Assembly: GCA_965200525.1 (NCBI GenBank)
Contig: OZ241368.1
Coordinates: 2,108,001-2,172,000, forward strand
Direction: 5' to 3'
Length of the DNA stretch: 64,000 bases
Origin: JANNPJ01 sp965200525
GTDB taxonomy: Bacteria; Actinomycetota; Actinomycetes; Actinomycetales; Kineosporiaceae
A program made the position numbers and the translations under genes. A model generated the notes under the pieces. It was not told the DNA's origin. It searched no databases and was given only the letters and a program-made list of their open reading frames with translations. Below, piece by piece: positions 9,313 through 17,731 of the stretch. Positions within the stretch are counted from its first letter, which is position 1. Every line of letters starts with the position of its first letter.

Positions 9313-10472
9313 TCAAGACGTCGCGTGACTACGTCCAGCAGGAATGAGAGCTTCGAGTAATAGCTCGCCTCGGCGAGGATTCCGTGGTCGGTGAGGAAGT
9401 CAAAGGTCCAGGCCGTGAGCTCTGCAAATTCGCTGAGGACAAGAGTTTCGCTCAGGGGCAGGACGCGGCGGCTTCGCAGGTATTCGATCTCGCATTGAAC
9501 GAGGACTTCGTCTGGGTCGTCGTGGAGGGTGCACCGGTCGAGGAGGAGGCAGTAGTGATTTCCTGTGGCGAGTGATTCAAACATGATGTCATAGCGGATG
9601 CGCCGGAACGATGGCAGTCGTGTGCCTTGCAGGTGGAGGATGTCGCGGACGTAGGTGTCGAGCGGTTGGTGGATCCCGATCTCGCTGCTGACGCTTTCTG
9701 AGCAGATAAGGCTGTCGGCTGTGAATTGCTTGCGTTTTATCCAGTATTTGCCGGGGCGGGCGTTCATGAATGAGACGTAGCCTCGCTGTTCGGTGGGCGC
9801 TGTCACCTGGAAGAGGTAGTTGTCGTAGTCACACATTTCGATGTCCTGCCCGAAGCGGGGTGCCATTGCGGGGATGTCGCCGGCTGTCATGCGGTCGTGG
9901 ATGTCGAGGGCGAGCGGCCAGATGGGTGTGTCGGTGGGGAGGGTGAACTTGGTTTCGACCTCTTTGCCTGCGGGGGCGGCTGCCACGGTGCATTGGTGGG
10001 TGTTCAGGACACCGGCGTTCTGGGCGTGCCTTGTCACGGCGTCTGGCAGCCAACTCAGATCGTCCCCAGCGGGCGTCAGGGCGGTTGTCGTTGTCCGGAT
10101 GAAGCACCAGCGATCGGGTCGCTGATGGGCGCGGCTGTAGATGTGCCAGCCGTCGTGGTGGTGGGTGGCGCAGAACAGCGGCGTGTGCCCGGCAGTCCAT
10201 CCGGGGCCTGCCAGGGTCTCGATCATGTCGTTGATCGTTGTGCCGAGACGGAGGCCGTTCATCAGGGTGGTGGCGTGGAGTTTGCTGGTGAGCCTGGTGT
10301 TGCCGTCCAGGGTTCGGGTCTCGGCCAGCAGGTGTGCGGGGAGGTCGAAGGTCAGCATGATCGTGTTGGGAGGTTCCGGGGATGGATCTTGGTTGGGCAA
10401 GGTGATCAGCGTGACGACATCGTGGTCGGTGAGGTAGTCACGGTGGAGCAGGTTGATGTCGCCGATGAGCAT
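9300..10472 (-). CDS. CYTH-like domain protein, C-terminus altered by an IS
   Basis: A 390-residue protein of unknown function. Residues 171-175 read EVETK, the ExExK signature that opens CYTH (triphosphate tunnel) domains. The following 200 residues include alternating charged strands (DNYLFQV, YWIKRKQF, LLLDRCTL, VQCEIEYLRSR), as in that fold. CYTH proteins hydrolyse or cyclise triphosphate substrates, but activity here is not shown. Residues 1-165 resemble nothing I know. The last codons come from the right end of the adjacent IS4-type element: without it the end would read RRLDVTR instead of RRLDAMP. The protein is therefore probably still functional. Confidence 0.6.
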   Translation of the reverse strand: MLIGDINLLHRDYLTDHDVVTLITLPNQDPSPEPPNTIMLTFDLPAHLLAETRTLDGNTRLTSKLHATTLMNGLRLGTTINDMIETLAGPGWTAGHTPLFCATHHHDGWHIYSRAHQRPDRWCFIRTTTTALTPAGDDLSWLPDAVTRHAQNAGVLNTHQCTVAAAPAGKEVETKFTLPTDTPIWPLALDIHDRMTAGDIPAMAPRFGQDIEMCDYDNYLFQVTAPTEQRGYVSFMNARPGKYWIKRKQFTADSLICSESVSSEIGIHQPLDTYVRDILHLQGTRLPSFRRIRYDIMFESLATGNHYCLLLDRCTLHDDPDEVLVQCEIEYLRSRRVLPLSETLVLSEFAELTAWTFDFLTDHGILAEASYYSKLSFLLDVVTRRLDAMP

Positions 10473-10806
10473 GAAGACTCCGAAGCTGCCATCGCTTCCC
10501 TTTCTGATTTGGCGGTCATCTGATGCCGGCGATGACTTGTTGATGGGTCACGGCGCCTGGGTGTTGGTTCTCGAAGCCCCGGGGATGCCCGGTCACCTGA
10601 GCCGGTGATCGAGGATGCGTCCGCCCAGGTGGGAGTGGATGCCGCGATGCGGGATGCTCTGGACGGCGACACGCACCTGGGGCGCCCGGGTCGCGACCTG
10701 GCGGCGCCGGCTGCTGATCGCCCTGGACGTCGCCCGCCGCTGACCCAAGGCCTGACAACAACCCTGCGTTCTTTCGGACAACAACTCTGCGCTCAACACG
10801 TGTCCA
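10473..10806. other. 334-bp stretch without a recognisable gene
   Basis: Short frames exist on both strands but none has a motif or a convincing start. It leads into the transposon-end repeats at 10807. Confidence 0.4.
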
Positions 10807-10848
10807 GATCTCTCACTTCATGTCCGTGGATCTCACTTCGTGTCACTG
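10807..10848 (+). repeat. Transposon-end repeats, left copy
   Basis: Two related units lie in tandem: GATCTCTCACTTCATGTC at 10807-10824 and GATCTCACTTCGTGTCACTG at 10829-10848. The first has an exact 18-bp inverted counterpart at 13465-13482. They immediately precede the integrase-type transposase remnant, so they are probably its element's end. Confidence 0.75.
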
Positions 10849-10856
10849 TCCCCGGT

Positions 10857-11408
10857 ATGTTGCGACGGTTGCTGAAGTCGATCGCGGGAGGCGGCCAGGT
10901 GGACGCGGAGCAGTCGGCTGGTGGTGCGGTGCCACGCGAGGCTGCGGTGCGTCGGCTGCTGGAGCTTGCGGACGCGGGCCAGTTGAGGACGCGGGATCTG
11001 GAGCTGGTGGCTTCGGGCCAGTCGGTGTCGACTCGCACGGTGCGGCGCTGGCTCGAGCTGGCCCGGGCCGCGGGCACACCTGCGCCTTCGTCGGGGCGCC
11101 GGGACCGGTTCGTGGTGACAGCTCAAGTGCGTGAGCGGCTGGCGTTCTGACGCGGCAACGTTGCCGCGGTGCACCGCGAACTTGTCGACGCGCAGACAGC
11201 AGGAGGAGTGGCGGCGCCCAGCCTTGCCGCGCTGCACCGGGCGATACAGCGCGACGTGCTGTCCGGCGACCGCGCCGGCCTGCGCCATGGCGAGCTGGCC
11301 CGGCGCGGGCACGACGTGTTCTTGCAGCGGCCGGCGACGCACCGCAACGAGGTATGGGAAGGCGACCACGTCGAGGCCCCGGTGGAGGTCGACGTCGAAG
11401 GCCGGTAG
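10857..11408 (+). pseudogene. Integrase-core transposase remnant with an in-frame stop
   Basis: From ATG 10857 the frame encodes a helix-turn-helix-like N-terminus (AVRRLLELADAGQLRTRDLE, then TVRRWLE). It hits TGA at 11148-11150, then continues in the same frame with LHRAIQRDVLSGDRAGLRHG and NEVWEGDHVEAPVEVDVEG. The WEGDH..APVEVDV segment is the first strand and Asp of an rve/Mu-type DDE core. The frame stops at 11408, so most of the catalytic domain is lost. A second, worse copy is at 15661-15790. Both lie beside repeats of one family, consistent with one element type. Confidence 0.7.
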
Positions 11409-11425
11409 GTCACCGCCGCGCCGAG

Positions 11426-12400
11426 TCAGCGACCGGCAGTTCGCGCTGTGCGCGCGTCCGCGAGCAGTTGCTCGGAGACATCCCACAACTGGCGGGCGGC
11501 CAGCGGGTCGAGGGCGTGGGGCATGACGCCAGACAGCCCGTTCAGCTCGGCCACGACTTGCGCTTCGTGGCAGTCCTCGAAGTAGCGCCCGCCGATGCCT
11601 CGTAGCTGCGGGGAGGTTGCGACGTACACCGAGGTGGCTGCGCCCTGCTCGATCGACTTCATGCGGAACATGCCGGCAGCCTCGGCGGACTTGGCCTGCT
11701 CCTCACCGGCGGCACGCTGTTGGGCGCTCCAGTGCCGCTGTAGCGGGGTCCAGACACCACCGGGCATTAGTGCGTTGGCCGTGACGCCGTCGCCCGCCCA
11801 GCGCCGGGTGAGTTCCACCGTGAACAGCACGTTGGCGGTCTTCGATTGGCCGTACGCGAGCCCCGGTGTGTACTCCCGGCGTTCGAAGAACAGGTCGTCG
11901 AACACCACTGGCGAGGCTGCGTGCCCGCTCGAGGACACCGACACCACCCGGGCATCGTCGGCGGCCGCCAACGCTGCGTGCAGCCCCGTGGCCAGCGCGA
12001 AGTGCCCGAGGTGGTTGGTCCCGAACTGGGTCTCCCACCCTTGCGCCGTCGTGCCCTGCGGGGTGTCCATCACCCCAGCGTTGTTGACCAGCACGTGCAG
12101 CGGGCCGCGCCAAGCGGTCGTGAACGCATCGACGCTCTCGAGGTCCGCCAGGTCCAGGTGCTTGACGGCCACGTCCTCCCGGCCGCTCGTGTGCGCGATG
12201 TCTTCCGCAACCTGTCGGCCGGCGGCAACGTCGCGCACCGCCAGGGTCACCTGCATCCCGGCGTGCGCCAGGGCACGTGCGGTCTCCACCCCGATGCCCG
12301 AGGCAGCGCCCGTCACTACCGCGCGCCGGCCGGCCAGGTCGAGGTCGGCCACCACCTCGAGGGCGGTGGTCCTATCGTCGAAGGTGCTCTTCGTCGTCAT
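11426..12400 (-). CDS. Short-chain dehydrogenase/reductase
   Basis: A classical-to-extended SDR of about 324 residues. It has the Rossmann motif TGAASGIG near residues 34-41, NNAG in the middle, a catalytic Ser in VSVSSSGH and YGQSK as the active-site Tyr/Lys pair. The pattern resembles retinol-dehydrogenase-like bacterial oxidoreductases that act on aldehydes, ketones or hydroxyls; the substrate is unknown. ATG 12400 is preferred over GTG 12406. The gene diverges from a TetR gene at 12445 across a 44-bp gap with a strong palindrome, so repression by that TetR is likely. It overlaps no neighbour and has no frameshift. Confidence 0.9.
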   Translation of the reverse strand: MTTKSTFDDRTTALEVVADLDLAGRRAVVTGAASGIGVETARALAHAGMQVTLAVRDVAAGRQVAEDIAHTSGREDVAVKHLDLADLESVDAFTTAWRGPLHVLVNNAGVMDTPQGTTAQGWETQFGTNHLGHFALATGLHAALAAADDARVVSVSSSGHAASPVVFDDLFFERREYTPGLAYGQSKTANVLFTVELTRRWAGDGVTANALMPGGVWTPLQRHWSAQQRAAGEEQAKSAEAAGMFRMKSIEQGAATSVYVATSPQLRGIGGRYFEDCHEAQVVAELNGLSGVMPHALDPLAARQLWDVSEQLLADARTARTAGR

Positions 12401-12413
12401 GCCCACACCATAG

Positions 12414-12431
12414 CAACTATCTAGTTTGTTG
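12414..12431. promoter_or_regulatory. Probable TetR operator
   Basis: The 18-bp sequence CAACTATCTAGTTTGTTG is an inverted repeat with 14 of 18 positions symmetric. It is centred between the divergent SDR and TetR starts, 14 bp from each. That location fits autoregulation plus control of the SDR by the TetR protein. Confidence 0.7.
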
Positions 12432-12444
12432 TATTCTGGGTCTC

Positions 12445-13047
12445 ATGCGAGACGGCGAGCAGAGCAGGCAGCGACTGCTTGATGCGGCGACCGCGGAGTT
12501 CGCCGCCCACGGGATCGCTGGGGCACGCGTGGACCGCGTCGCTGCGGCCGCCGGTGTCAACAAGGCGCAGATGTACGGGTGGTTCGGGTCGAAGAACGAG
12601 CTGTTCGACGCCGTCTTCTCACGGCACCTGCGGCGCATCGTCGACGCGGTCCCCTTCACCGCGGGCGACCTGCCTGGGTACGCCGTGGCCCTGTACGACT
12701 CCTACCTCACCAACCCTGCCCTGGTCAGGCTCGCGAGTTGGTACCGCCTTGAGCGGGTACCGACCGGACCGCTGCTGGCCGCGCACCCCGGGCTGACCGA
12801 CCCCAAGCACGACGCCATCACACGGGCGCAGGCCGAAGGGCTGATCATCGCCGCGATCGCGCCCCAGGACGCCTACGCACTGGTGATCGCCCTAGCGGGC
12901 ACCTGGTCGCCGGTCAGCGCGACGACCACAGCCGCGTCGAGCGACCCCGACACCGAGCACGAGCGCCGGCGCTGCGCGCTGCGCGCTGCCGTGCGCGGGG
13001 CGCTCGTCCCGACCTCAACCGGCCACACAGATGTCAAGGCCTCCTGA
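12445..13047 (+). CDS. TetR-family regulator
   Basis: A 200-residue regulator. Residues 1-55 form the TetR DNA-binding domain (QSRQRLLDAATAEFAAHG, then VDRVAAAAGVNKAQMYGWFGSK). The remaining helical domain would bind the ligand, which I cannot predict. The ATG at 12445 is chosen because it places the TetR helix at the usual distance from the N-terminus; further in-frame codons upstream would run into the divergent SDR gene. Its neighbour suggests it senses a substrate or product of that reductase. The gene lies between two sets of transposon-end repeats and may have moved with the SDR gene as a unit. Confidence 0.88.
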   Translation: MRDGEQSRQRLLDAATAEFAAHGIAGARVDRVAAAAGVNKAQMYGWFGSKNELFDAVFSRHLRRIVDAVPFTAGDLPGYAVALYDSYLTNPALVRLASWYRLERVPTGPLLAAHPGLTDPKHDAITRAQAEGLIIAAIAPQDAYALVIALAGTWSPVSATTTAASSDPDTEHERRRCALRAAVRGALVPTSTGHTDVKAS

Positions 13048-13464
13048 GCGCAACCGCGTCATCGGCACCTGCGAACTCGGGCCGCTCGGCCAGGTCGCCA
13101 GCGTAGCCCTGTCGACGGCGCCGGCCAGGTCGTGCTCAAGCTCCTGCGGGGCGACGTGGCGGCAGCCAAGCGGGAGAACCAGATTCCCTTCCCCAGGGGG
13201 TTCGTTCGCAGCGGAGCTCCTGATCGCAGGCTCCCCTCACCCGGATGGTCACCCGGCGGACTGGGTGATGTTCGTTTGAAGCTTTATCTGTGCCTCACGT
13301 TGCGAGCAACACGACAGCCGTACGACATCAAACACTGCCCCCAGTCGGCGCGTTGGGTCCAGACCTTGGCTCTCCCGACAACAACTTGATCCAGCTGACG
13401 CCCCAGCAGGGGCGCACACCCGGTCGGACTTCTCGAGGAAGAACCACTGCTGATCAACCTCGCT
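13048..13464. other. 417-bp region without a recognisable gene
   Basis: Between the TetR stop and the transposon-end repeats I see only short overlapping frames with no motif. Base composition is less GC-rich around 13270-13400, which fits non-coding or eroded mobile DNA. Confidence 0.4.
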
Positions 13465-13507
13465 GACATGAAGTGAGAGATCCAGTGACATCTGGCTGAG
13501 AGATCTC
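13465..13507 (-). repeat. Transposon-end repeats, right copy
   Basis: Read on the minus strand, GATCTCTCACTTCATGTC (13465-13482) is the exact inverse of 10807-10824. It is preceded by a second unit, GATCTCTCAGCCAGATGTC (13487-13505). With the left copy they bracket the SDR/TetR pair. Related units recur near 15411-15453 and 15862-15885. Confidence 0.7.
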
Positions 13508-13552
13508 AACGTGACCGCGTGGCCTTGCTGCTCCGAGGCAGGGCACGGTCGC

Positions 13553-13630
13553 GCCGGCCGGGATCACCTCGTCGGTCAGGGCTTCAGCTGGGCGACGTCG
13601 GCGGCACCACCGGGGCACGCTGCGGCCACC
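13553..13630 (-). repeat. Duplicated 80-bp segment (partner at 30353-30434)
   Basis: Read on the minus strand this matches 30353-30434 closely; both encode AAACPGGAA followed by QL.ALTD.VI. It sits next to transposon-end repeats here and beside a Tn3 remnant there, so it is probably the 3' part of a mobile-element gene I cannot name. Confidence 0.55.
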
Positions 13631-13676
13631 GCGATGAGCGGGTGACCTTTTTGGGTTGCGCGGGCGTCCGGACCGG

Positions 13677-14693
13677 TCAGGGAACCAGCACGACCTTGCC
13701 GATGTTCTCACCCCGTTCCAGCTGCGTCAGAGCGGCAGCGGCCTCGGCCAGGGGCAGGCTGATGACGCGGGGTCCGGTGACGGTACCGTCGGTGAGCCAG
13801 CCCATCAGCCGCCCGATGGCCGCGTACGACTGCTGGGGGCGCAGTGTCGTCCAGGCCACGGCGTTGAAGCCGACCAGGGCCTGGCCGGGGGCGGGGTTGA
13901 ACAGCACCCGCGCCACGGCGTCAGGGTCCACCGGCTGGTCCGAACCGGTAACGGTGGCGGTGATGGTGCCGTAGGCGTACAGACGCCCGAACGGCGCCAG
14001 AATCGACAGACTCTCCGCGACGTGGCCTGGGCCCATTGCCTCCAGCACCACGTCGACGCCCCGCCCACCGGTCAGACTCATGACCTGTTCGGCCCAGTCG
14101 GCGGCGCGGTAGTCCACGGTGTGGTCGGCGCCGAATTCCTGAGCGATCTTGCGCTTTTCCGAGGTACTGGCGCCGGCGATCACGGTGGCGCCCAGGGCCT
14201 TGGCGATCTGCACGGCGTAGCTGCCGAACCCACCCGCAGCCGCGGGGATGAAGACGGTCTCGCCCGGGTTCACCCCGGCGGCGGCGATCAGCAGGATGGC
14301 CGCGCCCGCGCCAACCACAGTCAGGCCGGTGGCCTGCTCCAGGCTCACGCCCTCAGGTACGGGCATCAGCCCCTGCGCCCCGGCGAGCGCCAGCTCAGCC
14401 CAGCCCCCGTCGGCCACGACGCCGCTCAGGCCGAACACCCGGTCGCCGACCTTGACGTTCTCGACTCCCGCACCGAGCGCGACAACGGTTCCGGCGATCT
14501 CGGCACCCGGGGTGAACGGCAGAGGGGTGGGGATGTCGAACGGCAGTCCCTTGACCCGCAGGAGGTCCATGAAATTCACGGACGCGGCCTGCACCTGGAC
14601 GAGCGCCTGGCCGTCCGAGGGAACGGGGTTGGGCAGCTCGACCAGACGCAGCAGGTCCGCGGAGCCGGTGGTGCTCAACTGGATGGCCTTCAT
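13677..14693 (-). CDS. Zinc-less NADPH:quinone reductase-like MDR oxidoreductase
   Basis: A 338-residue medium-chain dehydrogenase/reductase. The N-terminal GroES-like half carries FTPGAEIAGTVVALG and KVGDRVFGL. The NADPH-binding half has AAAGGFGSYAVQIAKALGA and GADHTVDYR. The Cys ligands of the zinc alcohol dehydrogenases are absent, so it belongs with quinone oxidoreductases that reduce quinones or enones with NADPH. ATG 14693 follows a clear GAAGGAG ribosome site. The gene diverges from a MarR gene at 14804 across a promoter with a 14-bp-arm palindrome. That layout is typical of MarR-controlled electrophile or quinone defence. Confidence 0.9.
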   Translation of the reverse strand: MKAIQLSTTGSADLLRLVELPNPVPSDGQALVQVQAASVNFMDLLRVKGLPFDIPTPLPFTPGAEIAGTVVALGAGVENVKVGDRVFGLSGVVADGGWAELALAGAQGLMPVPEGVSLEQATGLTVVGAGAAILLIAAAGVNPGETVFIPAAAGGFGSYAVQIAKALGATVIAGASTSEKRKIAQEFGADHTVDYRAADWAEQVMSLTGGRGVDVVLEAMGPGHVAESLSILAPFGRLYAYGTITATVTGSDQPVDPDAVARVLFNPAPGQALVGFNAVAWTTLRPQQSYAAIGRLMGWLTDGTVTGPRVISLPLAEAAAALTQLERGENIGKVVLVP

Positions 14694-14714
14694 GCTAGTG
14701 ACTCCTTCAAGAAG

Positions 14715-14752
14715 TATGTGGCTGGCCCTATAATTACTGGGTCGGCCACATA
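14715..14752. promoter_or_regulatory. MarR operator with an embedded -10 box
   Basis: TATGTGGCTGGCCC at 14715-14728 and GGGTCGGCCACATA at 14739-14752 form an inverted repeat with 12 of 14 pairs. The 10-bp spacer contains TATAAT at 14729-14734, a perfect -10 element. Protein bound here would block the promoter. It lies between the divergent quinone reductase and MarR genes. Confidence 0.8.
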
Positions 14753-14803
14753 ACGCAACGTGGTTGTCGTCACCTAACATGAGGCTCAACCAGGAGGACG
14801 ATC

Positions 14804-15286
14804 ATGGATGACGACTTCACGCGGCTGCTCACGGACAAACCGACCTTGGTCGATCGAGCGCCGCTGGGCTTCGCGCTGCTTGCTCTCTCTCGCACCCTGC
14901 ACGGCCTGACCGCCGACCTCCTTCTGGAACTCGGGCTCTACCCGGGGCAGGAACTGATCCTCATGCGCCTGTTCGACCGCGACGAGCAGAACCAGACCTC
15001 CCTGCAGCGATCGATCGGGCTCGATCACTCGACCGTCTCGCGCAGCATCCGGCGCATGGAGGAGGCCGGGCTGGTATCGCGAACCCCGAACCCCCGGGAT
15101 CGGCGGGCAATGGTGGTGTCACTGACCGACGCCGGCCGCGCCCTGCGCCCGCACATCGCGAAAATCTGGGACGTCCTCGAGGGCCACCTGGACGATGCGC
15201 TGGGAAAGAGCAGGCCCGCGGACCTGCTCCCCCTGATGGAAAACCTGGAACGCTCCATCGCCGCGGTGCGCCGCCAGAGGAGCTGA
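14804..15286 (+). CDS. MarR-family regulator
   Basis: A 160-residue regulator with the MarR winged helix. The segment around residues 63-100 reads QTSLQRSIGLDHSTVSRSIR, then EEAGLVSRTPNPRDRRAMVVSLTDAGR, which are the recognition helix and the basic wing. Dimer helices flank it. Start ATG 14804 follows AGGAGGA. No Cys suited to redox sensing is obvious, so sensing is probably by ligand binding. It most likely represses the divergent quinone reductase and itself through the palindrome at 14715-14752. Confidence 0.9.
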   Translation: MDDDFTRLLTDKPTLVDRAPLGFALLALSRTLHGLTADLLLELGLYPGQELILMRLFDRDEQNQTSLQRSIGLDHSTVSRSIRRMEEAGLVSRTPNPRDRRAMVVSLTDAGRALRPHIAKIWDVLEGHLDDALGKSRPADLLPLMENLERSIAAVRRQRS

Positions 15287-15915
15287 CCCTGGCCTTGCAG
15301 GAAGAGCGTCTGGTGAGCTCCGTGAGCGCCCGGGGTCGCGATCTACCGACCTACACCCCCGCCGAAGGCCACAGCTGACACGCGAGGCCCAGGTGTCAGG
15401 CCGATCGACTGTCACCAAGGGACAGATCCGGTGACATCTATCTGAGAGATCAGGACGGCGTATGGTTGATGTCCGGCGAGGCGCAGGGTTGATGTCCACC
15501 AGACGCCGCGGCCGGTGTTAGGTGCGGTGCGGGGAGCCCTGTCTCGCCTCTCGGCTTGGTCAGCTCGGACTGGTCGGCCGGGACCAGGGGGCGTCCGGGA
15601 ACCGGGTAGAGGCTGTAGCGGACATCGGGGTGAACGGCGGCGCGGTGGGGGGACCGGAGTTGCTCTGCAGTGCGTCGGCTGCCGGAGCTCGACGACAGCG
15701 GGCCAACTGAGGACGCAGGATCTGGTTGGGCTTCGGCCAGTCAGTGTCGACTCGCACGGTGCGGCGCTGGGTCGAGGCGCACGATCTGTCAGCCTCAAGG
15801 GGCTAGACAGGGCAAGTGCTTACCCACCAGTCGCTGATCAGTCAAGCCCTTCCACGCCGGTCTGGCTGATGTCACTGGACAGAGATCACGCCCGCGCATT
15901 TCCCGGTCACCTGCT
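15287..15915. other. Mobile-element debris between MarR and GNAT genes
   Basis: This 630-bp stretch holds transposon-end-like units at about 15411-15453 and 15862-15885 and a degraded copy of the 10857 transposase (15661-15790). I see no intact gene. Confidence 0.5.
15661..15790 (+). pseudogene. Second, degraded copy of the integrase-type transposase
   Basis: DNA here aligns with 10932-11058 over the part encoding the N-terminal helix region. The stretch TCAGTGTCGACTCGCACGGT and the codons for TVRRW are preserved. Indels break the frame, and the catalytic part is missing. It is useful mainly as proof that the element family was once present in at least two copies. Confidence 0.6.
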
Positions 15916-16455
15916 TCACAGGCTGCCAGCATGGGGCGTCAGGTCAACGCCCATGTAGATCCAGTACTGGCGTAGGTGCTCAGGCACTTCGCTCTCCGGA
16001 TAGGCGGGCACGCTCGTGAAGCCGTGCGCGTGGTACACGGCGTGCGCACCGACCCAAGACCGGGGGCTCTCCAGCAACGCGCGGGTGTAGCCCAGTTCGC
16101 CAGCGGCCTCAACCGCTGCACCGAACAATGCTCCGCCCAGCCCGTGGCCGCGATGATCCGGACGCACGTACATCCGCCGCACCTGAGCGGTGTCGTCTCG
16201 AATCGGAGCCAAGAAGATCATCCCGGCGAGGTCGTCGCCGTCGGCGGCCAGGAACAACGCCCCGCGCGGTGGGAGGTAGACCTCGAGCTCAGCAAGGTCA
16301 CGGGCGATCATCGCCTTGATGTCGAGGCCGATGCCGAACTCCATCCCGAGCTGGGCGTTCACCCAGCTGAAGTACTCGGTCTCCAACTGCTCGATCCGGT
16401 CCTCCCATGAGCGGTCGATGACGCGTTGCACGGTGACGGGCATGGGACTCCTCAT
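15916..16455 (-). CDS. GNAT-family N-acetyltransferase
   Basis: A 179-residue acetyltransferase. Motif A for acetyl-CoA binding reads VRRMYVRPDHRGHGLGGALF (about residues 91-110), with the RxxGxG/A-type loop intact. LESPRSWVGAHAVYHAHGF is the C-terminal motif B. The acceptor cannot be predicted. ATG 16455 has an AGGAAA-like ribosome site, and the in-frame ATG 16443 is an alternative. The gene stands alone between remnants of mobile elements and shows no defects. Confidence 0.88.
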   Translation of the reverse strand: MRSPMPVTVQRVIDRSWEDRIEQLETEYFSWVNAQLGMEFGIGLDIKAMIARDLAELEVYLPPRGALFLAADGDDLAGMIFLAPIRDDTAQVRRMYVRPDHRGHGLGGALFGAAVEAAGELGYTRALLESPRSWVGAHAVYHAHGFTSVPAYPESEVPEHLRQYWIYMGVDLTPHAGSL

Positions 16456-16824
16456 GGTTTCCTGCTCGACAGATCAGTCATGCTGACACTGGTCTGTCCA
16501 GCTGGCTTCTAGTGAACCGCGTGGACAACTGTTGGCACCGCCACTGACCGTTTCAATGTTGCTCAACCCCCGTTACCTTATTGATCAACCCCACAAGGGG
16601 TTGCAGGCCACCGGCCACGGCATGACTTTCTGCCCCTGTCGTTGATGATCTGGGGGGTGTTGTCACCGGGGTCGGGGGGTGCCAGTGACCGCTGATAGAG
16701 ACCCGACCGATCGTAGGTCTGCTCGTAACGTGGCTGCCGGTGCGGGTGCCAGGGCGGCCTGCCACGTTCGAACTAGGGGAACTGGGTTGTCGGAAAGCTA
16801 CAAGCCGGGGCTGGGGACTACGAC
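16456..16824. other. 369-bp stretch leading into IS110 remnants
   Basis: No gene is recognisable. The last part, next to the truncated IS110 transposase start, is probably the left end of that element. Confidence 0.35.
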
Positions 16825-16941
16825 GTGTACTGCGGGGTGGACGTCGGTAAGTCCGACCATCACGCGTGCGCGCTGGATCGGTCCGGGAAGAAGATCCACG
16901 ACAAGGCGTTGCCCAACGATCAGGAGGCCCTGAGCGTCATC
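16825..16941 (+). pseudogene. IS110-family transposase N-terminal fragment
   Basis: From GTG 16825 the frame encodes YCGVDVGKSDHHACALDRSG, which holds the first Asp of the DEDD (RuvC-like) catalytic domain of IS110 transposases. The similarity ends at about codon 39, where the DNA switches to an inverted C-terminal part of the same kind of transposase (16920-17290). Only the N-terminal tenth of the gene remains. Confidence 0.8.
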
Positions 16942-17290
16942 TCACGGGTACGCCGGAGCCCTGCATCGAAGAGGCGTCGTTTGAGGGCGCGCATGGCCTC
17001 CATCGAGGTCTTGCCCTCAGCCTTCCTGCGGTCGTAGTAGGTGCGGCCCAGGCCGGGGTTGCGCAGCTGGACGGTGGCCATGATGTGCAGCACCCGGTTG
17101 ATCTGCCGGTTACCGCCGCGTGAGAGCCGGTGACGGACGTGGTCACCGGAGGAGGCATCGATCGGGGCGGTGCCGCTCCAGGACGCGAAGTGGGCCTTGC
17201 TGGGAACCGGGTGATGTCTCCGACTTCGATCAGCAACCGGGCCGCGCCGGAGGGGCCGATGCCGTCCTGGTCCATCAGGTTGATCCCGAC
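16920..17290 (-). pseudogene. IS110-family transposase C-terminal fragment, inverted and frameshifted
   Basis: Read on the minus strand, one frame gives DGIGPSGAARLLIEVGDITR. After a one-base shift another gives HFASWSGTAPIDASSGDHVR, then RLSRGGNRQINRVLHIMATVQL and RTYYDRRKAEGK. These are the Transposase_20 (helix-hairpin-helix and Ser motif) features of IS110 proteins. It abuts the N-terminal fragment in opposite orientation, so an inversion plus deletion, or two overlapping insertions, shaped this locus. Confidence 0.8.
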
Positions 17291-17461
17291 GGCCGGGGCC
17301 GGACTCTGATGCTGAATGCGGCAAACAGCGGCATCCTCCGGCTTATCTGCGCATCGCACGTCTTGGCGGAAGTCAACGAGCACCTTGAGGAGTGGTCCGC
17401 GCAAAGGGGACTCGATCCCTTGCTTGTCCGCGCTACCTGGAAAATGACCTTGCCCTCATGG

Positions 17462-17605
17462 CGCAATGCCACGTAGCTTAAGTTGATCTTGTTCGGTGGG
17501 TGAGTGTCCGGTGTGGCGGCTGTTTGTGGGTCCTGTTCCCTGTTTTGATGCGGGCGTGGCTATTGATGTGGTGGTTCGTCCAGATCAGGTGACGTTCGGG
17601 GTTGC
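17462..17605 (+). mobile_element. Left-end fragment of the IS4-type element
   Basis: The sequence GCGCAATGCCACGTAGCTTA and the following 130 bp parallel the left end and first transposase codons of the element at 7749, including the codons for VVRPDQV. The remainder is missing, and the DNA joins the 5'-truncated SWIM-associated gene at about 17606. A deletion extending from this IS probably removed the gene's start. Confidence 0.75.
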
Positions 17606-17731
17606 TGCAAGCGACAGCATCGGCTACGGATACGCCCCGACCTATCGATTTTCGGTCGAAAGGGTTTCCCTGAGGGCTTCCGGCCGTTCGCGGAGCCGCA
17701 GGCCCATCGAGGACCTCCCTACGATAGCCAA

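Noticed and set aside
13656..14753. 365-codon plus-strand frame
   Set aside because: It is antisense to the intact quinone reductase and has no motif.
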